Assembly: GCF_001632745.1 (NCBI RefSeq) | Contig: NZ_LQRT01000046.1 | Span: 434,001 to 498,000 of the forward strand | DNA length: 64,000 bases | Direction: 5' to 3' | Source of the DNA: Aquimarina aggregata | GTDB taxonomy: Bacteria; Bacteroidota; Bacteroidia; Flavobacteriales; Flavobacteriaceae | Shown here: in pieces, positions 1-8,976 of the stretch | Layout: each line of letters begins with the position of its first letter | Position numbering within the stretch: position 1 is the stretch's first letter | Notes under the pieces: generated by a model | Told to the model about the DNA's origin: nothing | The model's database searches: none | The model's input: only the letters and a program-made list of their open reading frames with translations | Program-made: the position numbers and the translations under genes

Positions 1-1
1 A

Positions 2-286
2 GGTATTAAGTATTATATAGACGGGAAACTTTTTTCCGAAGTAATCTCGGATGAAGTAACCAAATGGGCTAAAGAAAATAGAAAGAAGGTTAAGTTACCA
101 GAAGATTACAATGGCTATGTTGCAACAAAACCAATTAGCTTATGGCTTGATCAAGAAACATTTCCATGGCATGATATCCCTAAAACTAAAGAGGAACTAG
201 AAGCTAAAAGTCCCGATAATGAAAAGGAAGATGGTATCGTTGATTTTGAAATTGAATACATTAGAGTCTGGCAGAAAACCAATTAG
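2..286 (+). CDS. GH16 family glycoside hydrolase, C-terminal part (truncated by window edge)
   Basis: Ninety-four residues of an open frame run in from the left edge and stop at 284-286. The stretch LWLDQETFPWHDIP and the terminal strand VDFEIEYIRVWQ are what one sees at the end of the beta-jelly-roll of GH16 enzymes acting on red-algal galactans (agarase, porphyranase or carrageenase types); the closing 'YIRVWQ' strand is characteristic of GH16. The catalytic ExDxxE segment lies outside the window, so activity and subfamily cannot be judged. It ends 15 bp before a small secreted protein and about 0.8 kb before the SusC gene, so it is probably part of the same galactan locus. The family is fairly secure; substrate is inferred from the anhydrosugar genes downstream. 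Confidence 0.7.
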   Translation, partial: GIKYYIDGKLFSEVISDEVTKWAKENRKKVKLPEDYNGYVATKPISLWLDQETFPWHDIPKTKEELEAKSPDNEKEDGIVDFEIEYIRVWQKTN

Positions 287-301
287 TTAACATTAAAATT
301 T

Positions 302-655
302 ATGACAAAAATATTTATCATTTTATTCTTATTTGTAGCCTCTACAGCGTATTATGGACAAGGAAAACGTCACGAAAAACAAAATGCCTATTATGTTGAA
401 GAAGCGACAAAAGAATTTAACTTAGATGAAGAACAACAGACAAAACTATCTAATTTTAGAATGGATATGGTCAACACTTACATAACTAGTACTACTTCAT
501 TTAAAGCTGGTAATATATCCCAAGAAGAACTAAAAAATGTCACTAAAAAAGCCAGTGAAACTTTCCACAATAAATTATCTAAATTGACCGGAAAAACTCA
601 TAAAGAAATGCAAACTTGGTTAAAGAGTATGAGAGAGAAATTAAAGAAAACATAG
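302..655 (+). CDS. small secreted protein of unknown function
   Basis: The 117-residue product starts with a clear Sec signal peptide (hydrophobic FIILFLFVASTAYYGQ, cleavage near residue 20) followed by a soluble, lysine-rich, probably all-helical domain. The pattern 'F.LDEEQQTKLSNFRMDMV' resembles small periplasmic helical proteins of the Spy/CpxP or DUF4890 type, in which helices follow a secreted N-terminus, but the match is not strong enough to assign. It starts 15 bp after the GH16 stop and is probably co-transcribed with it. No catalytic motif is visible. Confidence 0.6.
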   Translation: MTKIFIILFLFVASTAYYGQGKRHEKQNAYYVEEATKEFNLDEEQQTKLSNFRMDMVNTYITSTTSFKAGNISQEELKNVTKKASETFHNKLSKLTGKTHKEMQTWLKSMREKLKKT

Positions 656-822
656 TTTAAACTTATCTGGAATACATCTTGAATTAACAAGAAACCCCAA
701 TTCATTCAATTGTATTTTTTTAACAACCAAGTACTTAAATATTTCGAATCATTAATTTTTTTATCAAGTTTTTTAAAAACTATTAAAAATTAACAACTAA
801 TAAGTTAATATTGTGCAGGTTC

Positions 823-838
823 AAGTTAATATTAACTT
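823..838. promoter_or_regulatory. palindromic operator candidate upstream of SusC
   Basis: The 16-bp sequence AAGTTAATATTAACTT is a perfect palindrome. Its left ten bases from 824 (AGTTAATATT) also occur at 803-812, so the same half-motif recurs 21 bp apart, two helical turns. It ends immediately before a promoter-like element at 841-868. This is what a regulator-binding site controlling the SusC operon would look like. The binding protein is unknown; the AraC regulator at 24.8 kb is one candidate. The rest of the 656-1117 gap has no coding content that I can see. Confidence 0.4.
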
Positions 839-840
839 AA

Positions 841-868
841 TTGTTTTCACCATCTACGCATACATTTG
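841..868 (+). promoter_or_regulatory. Bacteroidota-type promoter candidate for the SusC operon
   Basis: TTG at 841-843 and TACATTTG at 861-868 are separated by 17 bp. TACATTTG fits the Bacteroidota -7 consensus TAnnTTTG, and TTG the -33 element. Transcription would start near 875, leaving a leader of roughly 240 nt before the SusC start codon, long enough for post-transcriptional control. The prediction rests on pattern only. Confidence 0.4.
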
Positions 869-1117
869 AAGCTAAAGTATTCTTTATCGTATAAATAAAA
901 ACAGTTTTTCCACAAAAATGAATTAACCATTAAGGTTTTCACCTTAGCAAACGAAAAACAAATTAGTTTTAGGGAACTAAACTCAATACTAAACAAATTG
1001 ATATTTCTCTGTTTTCAGAAGGGATGTATCTTTTGATAAAAAGAACAAATAATCAAATTTTAATAAAAAGTAACAAAAATTTAATGATGGGGAATAACAA
1101 AAATAAATTTTAACTAA

Positions 1118-4100
1118 ATGAAACACATAAACCAAATACATAAAATGCAAAACTTAAAGTTTTCATTACTTCTGTTTTTCACAATACTTTGTAGTTTTTC
1201 GATTTTTTCACAAACTATTAATGTAAATGGAACTGTCACTGGGGAAGATGATGGTTTACCTATACCAGGAGTAAATATTTTAATTAAAGATACGTCTACA
1301 GGAGCATTCACGAATTTTGATGGTAATTTTGAAATCGAAGCCAATATAGGAGATGTACTAATTTTTACTTATTTAGGGTTGAAATCTCAATCTATTGTAG
1401 TGAAAAACTCAATAACAAACGTTATTATGGAGTTAGAAGCTAATAGCTTAGAAGAAATTGTAGTGGTAGGGTATGGTACTCAATCAAAAAAAGAAGTTAC
1501 AGGCGCTGTCTCTCAGGTAAAAGCTAAAGAAATTGAGAATATTATTACACCCGATATAAGTACGGCACTTAGAGGACAAGTTGCAGGACTAAATGTTACT
1601 TCTTCTAGTGGAGAACCTGGAGAAGGTTCTGGTATACTTATAAGAGGTGTTTCATCATTAACTGGTTCTAATGACCCACTTTTTGTAGTAGATGGAGTAC
1701 CTCAATCAGGTGATCCGCAATTAAATCCAAATGAAATAGAAACAATTGATATCCTTAAAGATGCAGCTTCAGCATCAATCTATGGTGTGAGGGCATCTGG
1801 TGGTGTTATTTTAATCACTACTCGGAGAGGAAAACAGGGTAATACTAAAGTAGAATTTAATTATAGTAATGGTATTCAACAAATAACAAGAAGAGCCGCT
1901 TTACTGAATACCAATGAGCAAATTTTCTTTGATTTAAATGATCAGTCTCGTGGTACTCCTTTTTCACCAGCACGCTCAGATAGATTTAGTTTACTAAATG
2001 ATAATGAACCTAGAGATTTAGTACAAAAAGATAATGCCCCTTTAAGAAGGGCCAACTTAAATATATCAGGTGGAAACGAAAATTCCAACTATAACTTTAC
2101 CTTGGGGTATTTTGACCAAGAAGGTAATGTAATAAACTCCTCATTAAAGCGGTACAATCTAAGAGGTGGGTTTAGAATAAAAAAAAGCCGTTGGTCTTTT
2201 AACAATAGTTTTGGTTTTACTATAGACGATAGAGAACGACCTAATTTTAATTTATTACTTCTAGCTCAACGTGCTTTCCCATATTTAGAGCGTGTAGATT
2301 CTAATTCCAATAATATAACTGATGATAATGACGAACGTCTATCAAATATTAACCAACTTCTGGGTGCCCTGACAAGGATAAGAGAGTTAGGTCGCTTTAG
2401 ATTCGATGCGAGTTCGGAGATAGGATATAAAATCAACACTAATTTAACATTTAAAATGCTTACAAGTGGTGTTGTTACTAATGAGTTTGAAACTCAAACG
2501 CAACCACCTTTTCAAACTTTTGATCAAGCTGGAAACCCACAGCAAACTGAATTTGACAATTTTGTATATGAATCTAGAAGTAGACGAATATTAATAAACT
2601 GGAATAGTAGTTTAAATTTTGTTAAAGACTTTGGCAGTCATAGAATAGAAGCGCTTGCCTTATTCTCTGTAGAACAAGATAACTTTACTTCTATAGGAAC
2701 GTTTGCTCAAGGTCTTTTATTTGACAATCCTACAAATCTCTCTCAAGGTACAGTTGGTGCAGGTGCTGCGTCTAATGGTCTATTGCTAAGAGGAGCACCT
2801 TTCATAGATCCTGATTTTAGAGATCGCCGAATCGGTTCTATTGGTCGTATTCAATATAACTATGATGGTAAATATCTATTAAGTGCCAGTGGTAGATATG
2901 ATGGTTCTAATAAGTTTGGACCTGGAAATCAATATGCATTTTTTCCTTCAGCGTCCGTAGGGTGGAATATTTCTGACGAAAACTTCTGGAAAAGCCTAAA
3001 ACCTGTTGTAAATAATCTAAAACTTAGAGCAAGTTATGGTACCTCTGGTAACGATAGAATTCAATCCTATTCTTTTCAAAACGTATTGTTGGGTGGTTTC
3101 GATGCTGCATTTCAAGACTCGTCAGGTAGTAGCATTGTGTCACCAGGAGCTGCAGTTACAAGGTATGGCAATTCAAATTTAAAGTGGGAAACAAGTACAC
3201 AAAGTAATTTTGGAATAGATGCAAACCTTTTTCAAAATGCACTTGAGTTAACTTTTGATTATTATACCGGAAATAAAAATGACTTACTGGTTAATTTACC
3301 TATAGCACCAAGCTTTGGAGGAATCACAGTCGGAGACCTTTTTGCAAATCAGCGTTTTACACCGTTCAATGTTGGTGACATGAAAAACAGTGGATTTGAA
3401 GCCTCAATACGTTACAGACCAAAAACTGGTCAAGTTAGATGGAACATCTTAGGTACTTTTACTGCCAATAAAAATAAAATCATACAATTAGATGGTGATA
3501 TCAACCAACAATTGTTTAATACATTTCCTGTATTTAACGATGGTAGGTCTAATGTAATTGGTCTTCAAGTGGGTAGAGAAGCAGGAGCTTTTCTAGTTTT
3601 TCCAACAGACGGTTTACTAAAAACTCAATCCGAAGTAGATGCTTATAATGCACAATTCAATACAAATGCAGAAATTGGAGATTTAAGGTATGTTGACTCA
3701 GACGGTAATGGACAATTACGAAACAACGGTGATCGCATTTACGGGGGTAGTGGATTACCTGATTTTGAGGTTGGTTTAAACCTATCAGCTACATATAAAA
3801 ATTGGTATTTCAATACTAATTGGTACGCATCTGTCGGTAATGAAGTCTATAATGCTACCAGAGCTAATGCCATTAATGATAGACGTTCTCAAGATTTACT
3901 TTACCAATTTATCCCAGGAGTAAATGAGAATACAAACATACCAACTTTTAGAGGACGTTCACCTCTACATCCAAATTTTAGACCAGATACTGATTTCTTT
4001 ATTGAAGACGGTTCTTTTGTAAGATTAGCAAATGTAGTTGTCTCTTACAGGTTACCTACAAATGTTACTGATAAATTAGGTTTGGGAACGTTTAATATTT

Positions 4101-4249
4101 ATGCTAATGCCCAAAACTTACTAACGCTAACAGAATACTCAGGTTTGGATCCAGAAGTAGGAGGCAATAATATTCAAAGAAGAGGATTAGATATCGGAGT
4201 AATTCCAATTACAGCAAGTTATAACTTAGGAGTAAGATTAAATTTTTAA
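1118..4249 (+). CDS. SusC-like TonB-dependent outer-membrane transporter
   Basis: The 1043-residue product imports oligosaccharides through the outer membrane with TonB energy. In order it shows a signal peptide ending near FSIFSQ, a carboxypeptidase-regulatory-like domain (roughly 35-110, NVNGTVTGEDDGLPIPGVNI), a TonB-box-like segment before EEIVVVGYGTQ, a plug domain with the SusC signature VDGVPQ and 'ILKDAASASIYGVRASGGV', and a beta-barrel ending in an aromatic residue (GVRLNF). The length is normal for SusC. Met-10 (base 1145) is an alternative start that puts the signal peptide at the N-terminus. The SusD partner follows after 5 bp. The substrate is inferred to be a red-algal galactan from the neighbouring genes. 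Confidence 0.95.
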   Translation: MKHINQIHKMQNLKFSLLLFFTILCSFSIFSQTINVNGTVTGEDDGLPIPGVNILIKDTSTGAFTNFDGNFEIEANIGDVLIFTYLGLKSQSIVVKNSITNVIMELEANSLEEIVVVGYGTQSKKEVTGAVSQVKAKEIENIITPDISTALRGQVAGLNVTSSSGEPGEGSGILIRGVSSLTGSNDPLFVVDGVPQSGDPQLNPNEIETIDILKDAASASIYGVRASGGVILITTRRGKQGNTKVEFNYSNGIQQITRRAALLNTNEQIFFDLNDQSRGTPFSPARSDRFSLLNDNEPRDLVQKDNAPLRRANLNISGGNENSNYNFTLGYFDQEGNVINSSLKRYNLRGGFRIKKSRWSFNNSFGFTIDDRERPNFNLLLLAQRAFPYLERVDSNSNNITDDNDERLSNINQLLGALTRIRELGRFRFDASSEIGYKINTNLTFKMLTSGVVTNEFETQTQPPFQTFDQAGNPQQTEFDNFVYESRSRRILINWNSSLNFVKDFGSHRIEALALFSVEQDNFTSIGTFAQGLLFDNPTNLSQGTVGAGAASNGLLLRGAPFIDPDFRDRRIGSIGRIQYNYDGKYLLSASGRYDGSNKFGPGNQYAFFPSASVGWNISDENFWKSLKPVVNNLKLRASYGTSGNDRIQSYSFQNVLLGGFDAAFQDSSGSSIVSPGAAVTRYGNSNLKWETSTQSNFGIDANLFQNALELTFDYYTGNKNDLLVNLPIAPSFGGITVGDLFANQRFTPFNVGDMKNSGFEASIRYRPKTGQVRWNILGTFTANKNKIIQLDGDINQQLFNTFPVFNDGRSNVIGLQVGREAGAFLVFPTDGLLKTQSEVDAYNAQFNTNAEIGDLRYVDSDGNGQLRNNGDRIYGGSGLPDFEVGLNLSATYKNWYFNTNWYASVGNEVYNATRANAINDRRSQDLLYQFIPGVNENTNIPTFRGRSPLHPNFRPDTDFFIEDGSFVRLANVVVSYRLPTNVTDKLGLGTFNIYANAQNLLTLTEYSGLDPEVGGNNIQRRGLDIGVIPITASYNLGVRLNF

Positions 4250-4254
4250 AGAAG

Positions 4255-6036
4255 ATGAAAAAAACACAATATATATTAACGATTATTTGCATATTTTTTA
4301 TCATTTCATGTGATGATTATCTAGATCAGCCAAATCCCAATGCACCTGAGTTTCCGGAAACTATTCAGGACTTAGAAGATACTAACCTGCTCATAAATGC
4401 TGTTTACAATAGCTTATTTCATCATTATGTTTTGAGTATTGAAGAGAACACTTTAAATTCTGACGAAGGTTCTGTTGGTAATAGAGGAAATGGTGGTAAC
4501 AACCCGTTAGACAGATTAGTTTGGTATAGACACGAGTATAACTCTGCGACAACTGAAGTTTCAAGAAAATGGGCAGCTTTATATCGCGGTATCTTTATAG
4601 CCAATCAAGCTATTCATGGACTAGAACTTATTGAACCCACGATTAGTTCTCAAACTGAAATTGATGAATGGAACAAACAAAAAGCAGAAGCTCAATTCTT
4701 TAGAGGACTCTATCATTTTTATCTGCATTCTACATTTAACAATGGAAACATAATTATTCGTGATCGATTTGAAGCCGATTTAGATGCTAGAAACAAAGAT
4801 GTGTCTTCATCAGAAGAGGTAATAGATTTTTTTAGACAGGATTTAAAAGCCGCTATTGAGTTTTTACCAAACCCAAGTGAAATTCAAGAACAAGGAAGAA
4901 TTACTAAAGGTACTGCTACTATGATATTAGCCAATAGCTATTTATATGAAGGTACAGATGCAGCTATAGAAACAGCGAAAAATCTTTACCAAGATTTAAT
5001 AAATAATTTTGGCTATCAATTGGAGACAGACATGGCCAAAATGTTCACAACAGAAGGAGAGTTTAATAGTGAGTCTATATTCGAGGTACCTTATACTATA
5101 GACTTTAATGTTACAGATAATGCTTTTGATGAAAATAGTCTACATAATCGATTAGCCGGTCGTAGCGCACCTTTCACTTTTGGAGGTCAACAACGTTTTT
5201 TACCATCGTCTTGGTTAATTCTTGAGTATTTAAACGAAGAGATAGATCCATTAGATAATAGAAATGTCATTCAAGCTGGTAATGGCTCAACCACAACCAG
5301 AAGAGTATCTATGAGAGCTTCAGCAATGGTGGCACTAAATAATGATCTAGACACTCGAGTTTATCAAAGCCCAAATGTACTACAAGCTGGAAATCTTGGT
5401 GGAGGCAATAATAACTTTATTACCTCATTATTTAAAAAGTATACAAATCATGATATCGCCAGTAGCGAACAAGCTACTTCTTCTGGGGATCGCAATAAAT
5501 CGGGTAAAAATGTAACGATCAATAGATTGTCTGAAGTTTACTTAAATCTTGCAGAATGCTATATAAGACAAAATCAAATTAGTGATGCTTTAAATGCTAT
5601 AAATGCAGTCAGATCACGTTGGGGATTAATAAAATTAGGTGTTGGTTCGCCAAGTGCAAGTTTTGACAATATCGTTTATGATCAAACAACTTTAATGGAA
5701 CATCTAATGTTTTTTGAAAAACCTTTAGAATTATCTTCCGAAGGTCATGCAATACGCATCATTGATCTACGTCGTTGGAATGTTGCTCAAGCCAGATTCT
5801 CTGATTTAGCTTTAAGGCAATATCATCCCATACAATATGATGCCCCAACAGGTCTATCCAGAGGATCTATCACATCACGTGCTAATGGAACAATTACTTT
5901 ATTTGATCCTTCAGATCCACCTGGAAATTTGAATATTATATACAATGAATTTGAAGGTGCTGCAACTAACTATAGTATAAATCAAGGTTATCTTCCTATT
6001 CCCGAGGATGAAGTAAATAATAATACTGCAAACTAA
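4255..6036 (+). CDS. SusD-like (RagB/SusD family) surface glycan-binding lipoprotein
   Basis: The 593-residue product is a lipoprotein (IICIFFIISC, lipidated Cys near residue 19) with the SusD layout. An N-terminal helical segment starts 'DDYLDQPNPNAP', TPR-like helices carry KAEAQFFRGLYHFYL, and the C-terminal half has 'SEVYLNLAECYIRQNQ.SDAL.AINAVRSR', the typical SusD ending. SusD proteins cap the SusC barrel and hand glycans to it. It sits between SusC (5 bp upstream) and a third lipoprotein (5 bp downstream), so the three are one transcriptional unit. The predicted start fits the lipoprotein signal. Confidence 0.95.
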   Translation: MKKTQYILTIICIFFIISCDDYLDQPNPNAPEFPETIQDLEDTNLLINAVYNSLFHHYVLSIEENTLNSDEGSVGNRGNGGNNPLDRLVWYRHEYNSATTEVSRKWAALYRGIFIANQAIHGLELIEPTISSQTEIDEWNKQKAEAQFFRGLYHFYLHSTFNNGNIIIRDRFEADLDARNKDVSSSEEVIDFFRQDLKAAIEFLPNPSEIQEQGRITKGTATMILANSYLYEGTDAAIETAKNLYQDLINNFGYQLETDMAKMFTTEGEFNSESIFEVPYTIDFNVTDNAFDENSLHNRLAGRSAPFTFGGQQRFLPSSWLILEYLNEEIDPLDNRNVIQAGNGSTTTRRVSMRASAMVALNNDLDTRVYQSPNVLQAGNLGGGNNNFITSLFKKYTNHDIASSEQATSSGDRNKSGKNVTINRLSEVYLNLAECYIRQNQISDALNAINAVRSRWGLIKLGVGSPSASFDNIVYDQTTLMEHLMFFEKPLELSSEGHAIRIIDLRRWNVAQARFSDLALRQYHPIQYDAPTGLSRGSITSRANGTITLFDPSDPPGNLNIIYNEFEGAATNYSINQGYLPIPEDEVNNNTAN

Positions 6037-6041
6037 ACAAG

Positions 6042-7763
6042 ATGAAAAGATATATATATTTAATATTAATACTCCTTATTGCATTTTTAGGGTGCAATAA
6101 AGACGATGGTAATTTTACTGAGTTTTCTAAACCGGAATTATTTACTCCTGCATTGGGAACTATTACTGAAGAAACTATTAACAATCCAATACCGATTGCT
6201 ATAAATGACTTTTCATCGATAGCAGACGTATCACGAGGTGTTATTTCGAGATTTTGGAGAATAGACACAGGAATGTCATTCTTGAGTGAAAGATTCACAC
6301 CAGCTGACAGTTTAAATTTAAATCAATTTATTATTGGAGAAGGAGGAAATTCTAGTAATGTTTTTTTCCTCTTCAAAACAGCTGGTTTAAAGGCAGTTAA
6401 TTTGAGGCAAGTTTTTGATCGAGAAGTAAGTTTTCTAGGACAAACAGCAATACAAGAAGGGAGTGACTGGGTCTTAAACACTACGTTTACCTACAATGTT
6501 TTTGATAACCTTAATCCGGAAGCAATAATTTTTAATCAAGATGGGACTATAGAATTAGGACGTCTAAATGCCAATCAGGATCCAAACCAAGATAATATCA
6601 GTAGTTTCGAAACTATTACAATTGAAGCAGGTAGTTCTTTAAATTTCGTGGATAATACTACAACAGGAAATCCAGACGGAAGATTATGGGGTTTTGCAGA
6701 AGGTAGTCCTTCAGAAAGTACTGAAGAATCTGTAAATGTATCTTATAATCGATTGGGAGAATATCTAATAGATATTACTTCAACGAGGGACTCAAAAGGT
6801 AATACTTTAAATGCAGCATCAAGAACAAAAACACTTCCATATATTATTAAAGTAGTTCCGTCTTCACAGCCATTTATTGCTACTAATGCTACCGTTATTG
6901 ATGATGGAGGAACTCTAGGAGAAGGAAGCTCTGTAATTGAGTTAGGAGTAAATGGTGAATTAGAAGATTTTTTAGGAGTAGAGAGTAGTTTTACGGTAAA
7001 TGCAGTAAATGGTGGCTTCAACCAAAACATTCCAATTAATTCTGCTGTTGTGAGTAGTACTGATGCTACTACTATACAATTAACACTGGCAGAACAAGTT
7101 TACAATACAGACACTATTACAATTTCTTACGACGGGGCAATACCAATTACGTCTGTAGATACAAGAACACTTAATACCTTTACCAGCCTTACCGTAAATC
7201 CTGCAATAATTAATGTATTACAACCTGCTTCAAACCCAAGTTTTGAAGTCGGTGTTAGTAACGATAGACTAGGTAATTCGCAAGGATATAATCTTTTTGT
7301 TGGTGGCGGTGGTAATAATTTAGACAATGCAAAAAATACAGATGGCAGCTTACAGATTAATCGTAGTACAGAGCAATCGAGCGAAGGTAATGCCTCAATG
7401 AAATTTGACGCAGAAATGCCATTAACCGCTGGTTTTCTTAGTTACAGCAATACAATAATTTCCAATTCAGATATCCCAAGTGGCGAATTTATACTTGCTT
7501 ATGATATTTATATCGAAGGCGGATCAACTTTTAATAACATTTTCAACAGAATTGTTGGTGCTACACCCGCCAATCAGTTAATGCCGTTAGATTCTTCTAT
7601 CACTGATGAATGGTTTACTGTTGAGCGTCAATTTATATTAACCAACCCTTTATCTGGTAATATTGTTTTTAATTTTAGAAACAACGATAACACTGGAATT
7701 ACAGGGAGACAAACCTTTTATTTAGATAATATAAGAATTTTAGTAGTCGAAAACAGACCTTAA
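6042..7763 (+). CDS. surface glycan-binding lipoprotein (SusE/SusF position) with PKD-like and CBM-like domains
   Basis: The 573-residue product has a lipoprotein signal (LLIAFLGC, Cys near 18). After it come a PKD-like repeat around 185-270 ('ITIEAGSSLNFVDNTTTG' to 'GEYLIDITSTRD'), an Ig/Big-like segment near 280-390 (FTVNAVNGGFN), and a C-terminal jelly-roll resembling carbohydrate-binding modules, starting 'NPSFEVG' and ending 'TFYLDNIRILV'. No catalytic motif is present. Third genes after SusCD usually encode surface glycan-binding proteins that present the polysaccharide to the transporter and surface enzymes, and that is the inferred role. The protein itself is divergent and the glycan is not predictable from sequence. 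Confidence 0.75.
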   Translation: MKRYIYLILILLIAFLGCNKDDGNFTEFSKPELFTPALGTITEETINNPIPIAINDFSSIADVSRGVISRFWRIDTGMSFLSERFTPADSLNLNQFIIGEGGNSSNVFFLFKTAGLKAVNLRQVFDREVSFLGQTAIQEGSDWVLNTTFTYNVFDNLNPEAIIFNQDGTIELGRLNANQDPNQDNISSFETITIEAGSSLNFVDNTTTGNPDGRLWGFAEGSPSESTEESVNVSYNRLGEYLIDITSTRDSKGNTLNAASRTKTLPYIIKVVPSSQPFIATNATVIDDGGTLGEGSSVIELGVNGELEDFLGVESSFTVNAVNGGFNQNIPINSAVVSSTDATTIQLTLAEQVYNTDTITISYDGAIPITSVDTRTLNTFTSLTVNPAIINVLQPASNPSFEVGVSNDRLGNSQGYNLFVGGGGNNLDNAKNTDGSLQINRSTEQSSEGNASMKFDAEMPLTAGFLSYSNTIISNSDIPSGEFILAYDIYIEGGSTFNNIFNRIVGATPANQLMPLDSSITDEWFTVERQFILTNPLSGNIVFNFRNNDNTGITGRQTFYLDNIRILVVENRP

Positions 7764-7808
7764 TTTCGTTTTGCTTGAAAAATATATTATTTTAAACAAA
7801 CCACTATT

Positions 7809-8966
7809 ATGATCATAGAAAAAATAGAAACTTTTATACTAAACGATAAGCTATCTAAAAGCTTTTTCTTTTCGCAATGGGAATATTCAGAACGTTGTAT
7901 TTGTGTTGTAAAAATCACCACAAAAGATGGAAATTACGGATGGGGTGAAGGTTATGGCCCTGCTCATATATTAAATGAAGGCGTTAAGTTTTTAGCACCA
8001 CTCGTCATTGGACAAAATCCATTAGAAAATGAGGTAATATGGAACACTATGTACCGTAAAACATTGGATTATGCAAGAAGAGGAATTTTAGTAGCCTCTA
8101 TGAGTGCCATTGATATAGCTCTCTGGGATCTGAAAGGACGAATACTTGGATTACCCGTATCTACACTACTTGGTGGAGCACATAGAACAGAAGTAAAACC
8201 TTATGCAACTGGATTATACTTTACGGATAAACTCAACCCAACAAAAGACTTTGAACAAGAAATAACGTTATATAAAAAACAAGGATTTAAGGCTTTGAAA
8301 ATGAAAGTAGGTCTTGGTATAGAAGAAGATTATAAAAATATTAAGTTTGTAAGAGAACTTATTGGCGAAGACATTCAGCTAATGATCGATTCTAATCACG
8401 CCTACAGTCTAAGAGAAGCGGTAATTTTGTCACAAAAGATTGAAAAATTTAATATCAGTTGGTTTGAAGAACCAGTTTCACCAGAATATTATAAGCAATA
8501 TAGTGAACTTAGAAGTAAAACGAATATTCCTATTGCCGGTGGTGAATGTGAATACTTAAGATTTGGATTTCATCATCTTTTAAGAAATAATTCCGTTGAT
8601 ATACTCCAGCCAGACATATGCTCAAGTGGTGGGTTAACTGAAGCCAAAAGAATTGCCACTTTAGCAAGCACATATGGTGTAGATGTTGTACCACATACCT
8701 GGGGAACATCTATTGGAATTCATGTAGCCTTGCACTTCATTGCTAATTTAGAATGCATGCCAGGTAGAATGAAATCACCAGATTTTTTACTGGAATATGA
8801 TCAAACAGAAAACAGATTACGAGATCATCTTACCTTTCCTAAAATCGAAATGAAAAATGGCATGATTAAAATACCCACAAGTCCTGGACTAGGATTGGAA
8901 GTCAATGAAGAAATACTATTAAAATATTCTTTAGATAGTAAAAAACTAAACGGATTATACAATTAA
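7809..8966 (+). CDS. enolase-superfamily (mandelate racemase group) enzyme, probable 3,6-anhydrogalactonate cycloisomerase
   Basis: The 385-residue product has the mandelate-racemase layout. The KxK pair (Lys164, Lys166 in ALKMKVG) is followed by metal ligands Asp194 (MIDSNHA), Glu220 (WFEEP) and Glu246 (AGGECE), and the Asp269/His296 dyad (QPDICSSGG, VVPHTWG). These residues abstract an alpha proton of a sugar acid. It lies 10 bp before an aldehyde dehydrogenase in a galactan locus. In agar catabolism an aldehyde dehydrogenase oxidises 3,6-anhydrogalactose and an enolase-family cycloisomerase opens the product to 2-keto-3-deoxygalactonate, so this is the favoured role. A galactonate or related sugar-acid dehydratase is the main alternative. 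Cytoplasmic; no signal peptide. Confidence 0.75.
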   Translation: MIIEKIETFILNDKLSKSFFFSQWEYSERCICVVKITTKDGNYGWGEGYGPAHILNEGVKFLAPLVIGQNPLENEVIWNTMYRKTLDYARRGILVASMSAIDIALWDLKGRILGLPVSTLLGGAHRTEVKPYATGLYFTDKLNPTKDFEQEITLYKKQGFKALKMKVGLGIEEDYKNIKFVRELIGEDIQLMIDSNHAYSLREAVILSQKIEKFNISWFEEPVSPEYYKQYSELRSKTNIPIAGGECEYLRFGFHHLLRNNSVDILQPDICSSGGLTEAKRIATLASTYGVDVVPHTWGTSIGIHVALHFIANLECMPGRMKSPDFLLEYDQTENRLRDHLTFPKIEMKNGMIKIPTSPGLGLEVNEEILLKYSLDSKKLNGLYN

Positions 8967-8976
8967 TAAAGAAAAT

